In this document: in pieces, positions 54,954-64,000 of the stretch
Layout of the letters: every line of letters starts with the position of its first letter
Position numbering within the stretch: position 1 is the first letter of the stretch
Assembly (NCBI RefSeq): GCF_963924675.1
Contig: NC_089222.1
Location: 140,924,281-140,988,280 of the forward strand
Direction: 5' to 3'
Source: Phocoena phocoena
Taxonomy: Eukaryota; Chordata; Mammalia; Artiodactyla; Phocoenidae
DNA length: 64,000 nucleotides
Translations under genes and position numbers: made by a program
Notes under the pieces: model-generated
What the model saw: only the letters and a program-made list of their open reading frames with translations
Databases searched by the model: none
What the model was told of the DNA's origin: nothing

Positions 54954-57037
54954 AACATTATCGGAAGTCAAAGTCAATTTAACTCTCACCCTCAGGAGCA
55001 AGAAAGATCCCACTACCAAAGCCCATGTTAGCATCCAGGGAGTATCATTTCCCAGGCAGCTCTGAGTCCCTGTGCAAGCACTGATTGCCAAAAAAGGGCG
55101 ATGTGATCGTTTCCCAGACACGTGCACCTGTGATGTGTCAAGCCATTTTGACATGCCTAAAATGAGAATTCCGCCATAAAAATAGAATAGAAGAAATTAG
55201 ATGATGATGTTCCAAAGGCAATGTATGCTTTCCCATGCTCTGGAATTCATTAAAAAAATTTTTTATTTGTCTTTGAAAATCTAAGTTCACTTTCAAGGAC
55301 CACTTTTATTTTGCTTTGCATACAATCATTAGTGTGTGAACTGTATCAGTGTGTGAACAGGATGGTACCTAAGAGGGGAACTCCTGGCTTGGGGCCAAGG
55401 TACCAGTAGAAGCCCTCCAATTTACTGACTGCTTTTAAAAGATTTTGCACATTTTTAAAGCCCACTCATCCATCAACAAGCACTACTCTGCCCAGTGACA
55501 AAGCCAGGTTGACCTCACAGAATTTCCTGTCACGTGGAGGACACCTGACACCTGAGGTCTAGGCTGCTTGACAACGATGTACTTGTCAAGGAAGCCACCA
55601 GTCATTTGTTAGCAAGTTGATAACATCGGAGTCCTTCAGTTACAGCAGGAGGAATTTATCCTTACTGGAATTGACATCTGCTCCTAATACAGGTTTGCCT
55701 TTCCTGCTCCTATCCTGCCAGCACCACCATCAGAGGGCCTCAGGATGAATGATTTATCAAACTGGATCTGCATGACATCAGCTCAAACCAAGGACCCATT
55801 TTATGGACAAAGAAGTGTGTCATGAGTACATGACCATATAATCCATTGTCTCTACCATGTACTACATAGCCTGGAAGCAATCAGCCTAAATCAACAACAT
55901 AAAAAGGCCATTAAAGGCTCAGCAACTGTGCCAGCTCAGAGCTGACGTCCCCTGGAGTCGGACACATCCTCTGGGGAGGCAAACATATGGTGCTGCAACA
56001 ATAGCCAACGTGATGCTGAACCAGCAGCTAACATCTGGTGCTTGGCTTCTAACGGTCAGAATCTGCAGGTCTGGAAAGCAAATCTTGGAAGTGGGATCAG
56101 CTGCCCTCACTGTCACTCCCAGTAGACTTTGCCAGAAAAATTACATTCTATAGGATTAGAGATTCTGGTTCCTGGGGTTAGAGTTTGCGGGCTTCCACTC
56201 AGGTTCACAGTAAAGATTCCATTGCACCTGAATATGACATCACCCCGTCTTTTGGGCCTCCCCTGTGGATGGACTAGTAGGCAAAGAAAGAAGATACTCT
56301 TCTAGCCAGGATCATTAACCTCGGTTACCACCGGGGCTATGGTTGCTGCCATGCAACTGAAACAGGGGAGGATGCCTGGGACTTGGAGGTTGTCTGGGCT
56401 TCTCTGGGTGCTCCCCCATCTGGTGATAGTGATGACTGGACAGCACTTAGGCAAGCAGCCTGGACCAGTGGAAGAGCTGATGGAGCATGAGGGAAATGGA
56501 GAGTCAGCGGTGGGAGAGTGGGGATGACACATTTCAATCACGGTCCCTGGTTAGCTGCAGGTTGCTTACTCACTCACACCTTCTCTATGGAGTCATCTAT
56601 AGAGATTGCGGCTTGTCACAGACTTGAAGATTGAGTAGAATTAACATAGAAAAAGAGCAATCTGAGAGGTGCGAGGGGTGTCCAGCAGACATGTGACGCT
56701 CTGACTCGTGTCCTCTTGGCCTGGCCTCTGGTTTCAGCAGGGGCCGGGACTGCATTTCTGGTCTGTGTTCAAGTCACTTCATGCTGATAACGGCTTACAT
56801 TAAGCATGTCTTTCAGGTTTTTACTTTCTACTCTGGGGCTCCTTGGATGCTGTGACTTGGGGGAGCTCAACGTGGGGAGTTATGTCCTTGGAGAAAATAC
56901 TCTACCTGTGGGGGCAGAGGCTGGCGGGAAGTGCTCACTCCTCCTCTCCTTTGATGAATGGTTCTGGAGGCAGTGTGTACACTTCTCAGGACGTCCACAT
57001 GTGATGGAGTACTATGATCCACAGTGGTCTCCTTGAT
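54954..57037. other. Unassigned sequence
   Basis: No gene or clear repeat is seen. The frames at 56302-57036 lack domains. Confidence 0.35.
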
Positions 57038-57052
57038 AAGACTGTTTCTTCC

Positions 57053-57614
57053 AAGAACACCTACTGAACACTGACAGAAGACCTCAGACTTCCCAAAAGG
57101 CAAGAAACTCCCCATGTCCCTGGCCGTGTTGCTGACAGGGTCTTGGTGCTCCAGCCGGGTGTCAGGCCTCTGAGGTGGGAGAGTCGAGTTCAGGACATTG
57201 GTCCACCAGAAATCTCCCAGCGCCACGTAATATCAAAAGGTGAAAGCTCTCCCAGAGATCTCCACCTCAACGCTAAGACCCAGCTCCACTCAACGACCAG
57301 CAAGCTACAGTGCTGGACACCCTATGCCAAACAACTACTAAGACAGGAACACAAACCCCAACCATTAGTAGAGAGGCTGCTTAAAATCATAAGGTCACAG
57401 ACACCGTAAAACACACCACCGGACGTGGTCCTGCCCACCAGAAAGACAAGATCCAGCCTCATCAACCAGAACACAGGCACTAGTTTCCTCCACCAGGAAG
57501 CCTACACAACCCACTGAACCAACCTTAGACACTGGGGGCAGACACCAAAAACAATGGGAATTATGAACATGCAGCTGGTGAAAAGGAGACCCTAAACACA
57601 GTAAGGTAAGAAAC
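57053..57614 (+). promoter_or_regulatory. L1-D 5' UTR lacking the intron-like segment
   Basis: The first part (57053-57123) matches L1-A minus 8201-8136, and the second (57124 onward) matches L1-A minus from 6735. The junction reads ccctgg|ccgtgttgctg. The removed L1-A segment (8135-6736, 1400 bp) starts with gt and ends with a pyrimidine tract and ag. Most of the CpG-rich promoter is therefore absent. Confidence 0.85.
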
Positions 57615-58504
57615 ATGAGAAGACAGAGAAACACGCAGCAGATGAAGGAGCAAGGTAAAAACCCACCAGACCAAACAAATGAAGAGGAAATAGGCAGTCT
57701 ACCTGAAAAAGAACTCAGAAAAATGATAGTAAAGATGATCCAAAATCTTGGAAATAGAATGGAGAAAATACAAGAAACATTTAACAAGGACCTAGAAGAA
57801 CTAAAGAGCAAACAAACAATGATGAATAACACAATAAATGAAATTTAAAATTCTTTAGAAAGAATCAATAGCAAAATAACTGAGGGAGAAGAACAGATAA
57901 GTGACCTGGAAGATAAAATAATGGAAATAACTACTGCAGAACAGAATAAAGAATAAAGAATGAAAAGAATTGAGGACAGTCTCAGAGACCTCTGGGACAA
58001 CATGAAACGCACCAACATTTGAATTATAGGGGTTCAGAAGAAGAGAAAAAGAAAGGGACTGAGAAAATATTTGAAGAGATTATAATTGAAAACTTCCCTA
58101 ATGTGGGAAAGGAAATAGTCAATCAAGTCCAGGAAGCACAGAGAGTCCCATACAGGGTAAATGCAAAGAGAAACACACCAAGACACGTATTAATCAAACT
58201 ATCAAAAATTAAATACAAAGGAAAAATATTAAAAGCAGCAAGGGAAAAACAACAAATAACATATGAGGGAATCCCCATAAGGTTAAAAGGTGATCTTTCA
58301 GCAGAAACTCTGCAAGCCAGAACAGAGTGGCAGGACATATTTAAAGTGATGAAAGGGAAAAACCTACTACTAAGATTACTCTATCCAGCAACGATCTCAT
58401 TCAGATTTGACAGAGAAATTAAAACCTTTACAGACAAGCAAAAGCTAAGAGACTTCAGCACCACCAAACCAGCTTTATAACAAATGCTAAAGGAACTTCT
58501 CTAG
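57615..58504 (+). pseudogene. L1-D ORF1, broken
   Basis: It starts [13 protein letters not shown] (57615). The first stop follows at about 57848 in the coiled coil, and the Arg codon of NIRII is TGA at 58019-58021, as in L1-C. The RRM and C-terminal parts (58022-58480) are recognisable, and the normal stop position is 58504. Confidence 0.9.
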
Positions 58505-58562
58505 GCAGGAAACACAAAAGAAGGAAAAGACCTACAATAACAAACCCAAAACAATTAAGAAA

Positions 58563-61500
58563 ATGGGAATAGGAACATACACATCAATAATTACCTTAAA
58601 TGTAAATGGAGTAAATGCTCCCACCAAAAGACATAGACTGGCTGAATGGATACAAAAACAAGACCCATATATATGCTGTCCACAAGAAACCCACTTCAGA
58701 CCTAGGGACACATACAGACTGAAAGTGAGGGGATGGAAAAAGATATTCCATACAAATGGAAATCAAAAGAAAGCTGGAGTAGCAATTCTCATATCAGACA
58801 AAATAGACTTTCAAATAAAGACTATTACAAGAGGCAAAGAAGGACACTACATAATGATCAAGGGATCAATCCAAGAAGAAGATATAACAATTGTAAATAT
58901 TTATGCACCCAACATAGGAGCACCTCAGTGCATAAGACAAATGCTAACAGCCATAAAAGGGGAAATTGACAGTAACACATTCATAGTAGGGGACTTTAAC
59001 ACCCCACTTTCACCAATGGACAGATCATCCCAAATGAAATTAAATAAGGAAACACAAGCTTTAAATGATACATTAAAAAAGATGGGATTAATTGATATTT
59101 ATAGGGCATTCCATCCCAAAACAACAGAATACACATTCTTCTCAAGTGCTCGTGGAACATTCTCCAGGCTAGATCATATCTAAGGTCACAAATCAAGCCT
59201 TGGCAAACTTAAGAAAATTGAAATCGTATCAAGTATCTTTTCCAACCACAATGCTATGAGACTAGGTATCAATTACAGGAAAAAATCTGCAAAAAACACA
59301 AACACATGGAGGTGAAACAATACACTACTTAATAACCATGAGATCACTGAAGAAATCAAAGTGGAAATCAAAATATACCTAGAAAAAAATGACAATGAAA
59401 ATACGACAACCCAAAACCCCTGTGACGCAGCAAAAGCAGTTATAAGAGGGAAGTTTATAGCATTACAATCCTACCTCAAGAAACAAGCAACATCTCAAAT
59501 AAACAACCTAACCTTACACCTAAAGCAATTAGAGAAAGAAGAACAAAAAACCCCCAAAGTTAGCAGAAGGAAAAAAATCATAAAGATCAGATCAGAAATA
59601 AATGAAAAAGAAATGAAGGAAACAATAGCAAAGATCAATAAAACTAAAAGTTGGTTATTTGAGAAGATAAACAAAATTGATAAACCATTAGCCAGACTCA
59701 TCAAGAAAAAAAGGGAGAAGACTCAAATTAATAGAATTAGAAATGAAAAGGAGAAGTAACAACTGACACTGAAGAAATATGAAGGATTATGAGATATTAC
59801 TACAAGCAACTATATGCCAATAAAATGGAGAACCTGGAAGAAATGGACAAATTCTTATCAAAGCACAACCTTCCGAGACTGAACCAGGAAGAAATAGAAA
59901 ATATAAACCGACCTATCACAGGCACTGAAATTGAGATTGTCATTAAAAATCTTCCAACAAACAGAAGCCCAGGACCAGATGGCTTCACAGGCGAATTCTA
60001 TCAAACATTTAGAGAAGAGCTAACACCTATCCTTCTCAAACTCTTCCAAAATATAGCAGAGGGAGGAACACTCCCAAACTCACTCTACGAGGCCACCATC
60101 ACCCTGATACCAAAACCAGACAAAGATGTCACAAAGAAAGAAAACTACAGGCCAATATCACTGATGAACATAGATGCAAAAATCCTCAACAAAATACTAG
60201 CAAACAGAATTCAACAGCACACTAAAACGGTGATACACCATGATCAAGTGGGGTTTATTCCAGGAATGCAAGGATTCTTCAGTATATGCAAATGAATTAA
60301 TGTGATAAACCATATTAACAAATTGAAAGAGAAAAACCACATGACCATCTCAATAGATGCAGAAAAAGCTTACGACAAAATTCAACACCTATTTATGATA
60401 AAAGCCCTCCAGAAAGTAGGCATAGAGGAACTTACCTCAACATAATAAAGGCAATATATGACAAACCCAAAGCCAACAACATTCTCAATGGTGAGAAACT
60501 GAAACCTTTTCCTCTAAGATCAGGAAGAAGACAAGGTTGTCCACGCTCAGCAATATTATTCAATATAGTTTTGGAAATTTTAGTCACAGCAATTAGAGAA
60601 AAAAAAGAAATAAAGGGAATCCAAATTGGAAAAGAAGAAGTAAAGCTGTCGCTGTTTGCAGATGACATGATACTCTACATAGAGAATCCTAAAGATGCTA
60701 CCAGCCTACTACTAGAGCTAATCAATGAATTTGGTAAAGTAGCAGGATACAACATAAATGCACAGAAATCTCTTGCATTCCTATACACTAATGATGAAAA
60801 ATCTGAAAGGGAAATTAAGGAAACACTCCTATTTACCATTGCAACAAAAAAATAAAATACCTAGAAATAAACCTACCTAAAGAAACAAAAGACTTGTATG
60901 CCGAAAACTGTAAGATACTGGTGAAAGAAATTAAAGATGATACAAAAAGATGGAGAGATATACTACGTTCTTGGATTGGAAGAATCAACATGTGAAAATG
61001 ACTATACTACCCACAGCAATCTACAGATTCAATGTAATCCCTATCAAACTACCAATGACATTTTTCACAGAACTAGAACAAAAAAAATTCACAATTCGTA
61101 TGGAAACACAAAAGACCCCGAATAGCCAAAGCAAACTTGAGAAAGAAAAACGGAGCTGGAGGAATCAGGCTCCCAGACTTCAGACTATACTACAAAGCTA
61201 CAGTAATCAAGACAGTATGGTACTGGCACAAAAACAGAAATATAGATCAATGGAACAGGATAGAAAGCCCAGAGATAAACCCACGCACATATGGTCACCT
61301 TATCTTTGATAAAGGAGGCAAGAATATACAATTGAGAAAAGACAGCCTCTTCCACAAGTGGTGCTGGGAAAACTGGACAGCTACATGTGAAAGAATGAAA
61401 TTAGAACACTTTCTAACTCCATACATAAATATAAACTCAAAGTGGATTAAAGACCTAAACATAAGGCCAGACACTATAAAACTCTTAGAGGAAAACTTAG

Positions 61501-62374
61501 GCAGAATACTCTATGACATAAATCACAGCAAGATCCTTTTTGACCCACCTCCTAGAGAAATGGAAATAGAAACAAAAATTAACAAATGGGACATAATGAA
61601 ACTTAAAAGCTTTTGCATAGCAAAGGAAACCAAAAACAAGATGAAAAGACAGCCCTCAGAATGGGAGAAAATATTTGCAAATGAAGCAACTGACAAAGGA
61701 TTAATCTCCAAAATTTACAAGCAGCTCATGCAGCTCAATATCAAAAAAACAATGAAGCCAATCCAAAATTGGGCAGAAGACCTAAATAGACATTTCTCCA
61801 AAAAAGATATAGAGATTGCCAACAAACACATGAAAGTTTGCTCAACATCACTAATCATTAGAAAAATGCAAATCAAAACTACAATGAGGTATCATCTCAC
61901 ACCAGTCAGAATGGCCATCATCAAAAAATCTACAATTAATGCTGGAGAGGGTATGGAGAAAAGGGAACCCTCTCGCACTGTTGGTGGGAGTGTAAATTGA
62001 TGCAGCCAATATGGAGAACAGTATGGAGGTTCCTTAAAAAACTAAAAATAGAACCACCATATGACCCAGGAATCCCACTACTGGGCACATACCCTAAGAA
62101 AACCATAATGCAAAAATAGTCATGTACCACAATGTTCACTGCAGCTCTATTTACAGTAGCCAGGGCAGGGAAGCAAACTAAGTGTCCATCAAAAGATGAA
62201 TGGATAAAGGAGATTTGGCACATATATACAATGGAATATTACTCAGCCATAAAAAGAAACGAAATTGAGTTATTTGTAGTGAGGTGGATGGACCTAGAGC
62301 CTGTCATACGGAGTTAAGTAAGTCAGAAAGAGAAAAACAAATACCGTATGCTAACACATATATATGGAATCTAA
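58563..62374 (+). pseudogene. L1-D ORF2, broken
   Basis: It starts [18 protein letters not shown] (58563) and keeps the endonuclease residues E (QETHF) and D/N (GDFNTP) within 58563-59183. RT pieces lie at 59789-60295 and 60571-60855 ([10 protein letters not shown]). The C-terminal part lies at 61137-62000, and the normal stop is near 62372. At least five frameshifts or stops separate the pieces, so it is non-functional. Confidence 0.92.
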
Positions 62375-62779
62375 AATAAAAAAAAAGAAACAAAAGAAAA
62401 ACTGTTCTGAAGAACCTAGGGGCAGGACAGGAATAAAGACGGAAATGTAGAGAGTGAACTTGAGGACACAGGGAGGGGGAAGGGTAAGCTGGGATGGAAT
62501 GAGAGAGTGGCATGGACATATATACACTACCAAATGTAAAATAGCTAGTGGGAAGCAGCCACATAGCACAGGGAGATCAGCTTAGTGCTTTGTGACCACC
62601 CTGAGGGGTGGGATAGGGAGGGTGCGAGGGAGATGCAACAGGGAGGAGATATGGGGATATATGTATATGTGTAGCTGATTCACTTTGTTATAAAGCAGAA
62701 ACTAACACACTATTGTAAAGCAATTATACTCCAATAAAGATGTTAAAAGAAAAGACTGTGGCTTCCTCCTTCTCCATCT

Positions 62780-63232
62780 CACTGTTGTAGGTTGAATTGT
62801 AGAATTGTGTCCCCAACAAAAAGAATGCTTAAGGCTCAACCTATGGTACCTGTGAATGTGGCTTTATTTGGAAATAGGGTCTTTGCAGATGTAATCGAGT
62901 TAAGACAAGTCATACTAGATTGGGGTGGGTCCAACCTGACATGTCTGGTGTCTTTATCAGAAGATGAAATGAAGATGTGGGGAGAGAAGGCCATGTGACA
63001 ACAGAGGCAGGGATTGGAGTGATGCCGCCACAAGCACTGGAGCACCAAGGATTGACAGCAAACACCAGAAACTAGGAGGAAGAATCAAGAGTCGCTTCTA
63101 CGGGTTTCAGTGGTTGCACCGCCTTGCCGACAACTTGATCTCAGACTTCCAGCTCCAGAACTGGGAGAGAATAGATTTCCACTGTTCCAAGCCCCCAGTG
63201 TGTGGTTACAGCAGCCCTAGAAAACTAACACA
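62780..63232 (+). mobile_element. MLT1C/D-like solo LTR
   Basis: Landmarks in order are gaattgtgtccccaacaaaa, gggtctttgcagatgtaatc, gagaaggccatgtgacaaca, ggcagggattggagtgatgc, ttccagctccagaactggga and a terminus gcagccctagaaaactaaca. It is nearly full length and lacks internal sequence. Confidence 0.85.
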
Positions 63233-64000
63233 CTGGTTCTTTTCATTTCCTCTCTCTTGCCCTGGAATCACCTTCCAAATAAACTACCTGCTCACAAATG
63301 CTTTTTTTCTCAGGATCTTCTTTTTTAGAAACCCAGGCCAAGAAACCCCTATGCTGTGTAAAGAAGGTTACACTAGTGTCTAATAGAGTTAAGTTTATGC
63401 ATAAACTCCTTTTTTCCTTTTTTTTTTAAATATTTAGTTATAATGATACTTGCCCATTGCTGGCCATCTATTATGTGCCTGGCACTTTACAGACATATCA
63501 AATTTAATCCAATGCAAGCCCATGTGCTAGATATTAGTATCACTATTTTACAGAAGAAAAACTGAGTCTGGTAAGTTTAAGTAACTTGCACCATTTATGA
63601 CCACAAATCTTTCTAACCACCTAGCACCAAAACCTTGGCCAGTAAATCTTGAATTTTCCTTATGGTCTCTAGCTTTTATCTATGAATCCTCTTGTATTAG
63701 TTGGTATGTAAGTTTGGCTGCTATAGAGACCAAAATAGCAGTGGTTTGAACATGGTAGACATTTATTTCTCTACGTATGAGGCAGTCAGGCTCTTCAGAG
63801 TCCCTGAGGGCTCAGATTCCTTCTACCTACTCTCTCTGCCATGGATGTTGGGCCTTGCCAGTAGCTGTGCGTGGGGCACCCTTTGGGCTTGGCACTGTAT
63901 CAAGCCTTGCTGGGAACAGAAAGGTGCACACATCGTGGTTCCTAAATCCGGAAGAGGGAGACCACAAAGGTAAAGTTTTGCTAGCAGGTAGACATAGCCA
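63233..64000. other. Unassigned sequence with old-repeat character
   Basis: No gene is seen. From 63690 (cttgtattagttggtatgta .. gctgctatag) the sequence resembles the antisense start of an old LTR-type repeat that runs off the window. Confidence 0.35.

Larger units (their letters stand above)
57053..62751 (+). mobile_element. L1-D, decayed L1 with spliced-type 5' UTR
   Basis: The TSD aagactgtttcttcc (57038-57052) and aagactgtggcttcc (62752-62766) match at 13 of 15. The element starts a little inside the L1 5' end, runs 71 bp to a precise junction at 57123/57124, then continues from a point about 490 bp before ORF1 through ORF1, ORF2 and the 3' UTR to a short A-rich tail at 62745. It is the only L1 here on the plus strand. 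Confidence 0.93.

Noticed and set aside
1..64000. CRISPR arrays, bacterial operons, tRNA genes or rRNA genes
   Set aside because: None were found. Tandem repeats present are microsatellites, L1 promoter units or SINE/L1 parts typical of a mammalian genome.

Overview
This is vertebrate nuclear DNA, almost certainly from a cetacean. I see no host protein-coding exon. The diagnostic signal is a tRNA-derived SINE with the CHR-type head (gcttccctggtggcgcagtgg), present in at least seven copies, together with long L1 elements of cetartiodactyl type and no BovB that I could recognise. Older mammal-wide repeats (MaLR/MLT1 LTRs, MER20, ERVL remains, old L1 3' ends) make up much of the rest. The species cannot be fixed from this window.

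Layout: 1-8314 holds a full-length-type but decayed L1 (L1-A, minus) that landed in an older SINE. A later inversion of about 2 kb turned its 3' end round to the plus strand (301-1518). 8315-18442 is a mosaic of SINEs, MaLR LTRs, MER20, an old L1 fragment, a 74-bp perfect AT palindrome and unassigned sequence. 18443-26458 is one SINE split by L1-B, a full-length minus-strand L1 of about 7.7 kb with perfect 15-bp target-site duplications (TSDs) and intact ORF1 (297 aa) and ORF2 (1284 aa). This is the only convincing intact coding capacity in the window. 26560-30000 carries an old L1 end and a decayed ERVL pol region interrupted by a MaLR LTR. 30000-42175 is mostly unassigned sequence with MaLR LTRs, a U6-L1 chimeric retropseudogene (34327-34960), old L1 ends and two young SINEs. 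42176-49068 is L1-C (minus, decayed, with a SINE in its ORF2). 49082-57037 holds LTR-like and unassigned DNA, including a 285-bp near-identical inverted copy of part of the 28.8-29.1 kb region. 57053-62751 is L1-D (plus, decayed), whose 5' UTR lacks exactly the segment an intron would occupy. 62780-63232 is another MaLR LTR.

The elements act as a stratified record rather than as a pathway. L1-B encodes the two proteins of the L1 ribonucleoprotein. The SINEs and the U6-L1 chimera are products of that kind of machinery acting on other RNAs. L1-D looks like a reverse-transcribed spliced L1 RNA. The strongest points for follow-up are intact L1-B and its expanded 38-bp promoter repeats, the spliced-RNA signature of L1-D, the inversion that split L1-A, the 285-bp inverted duplication, and an antisense open frame recurring in the L1 5' UTRs.
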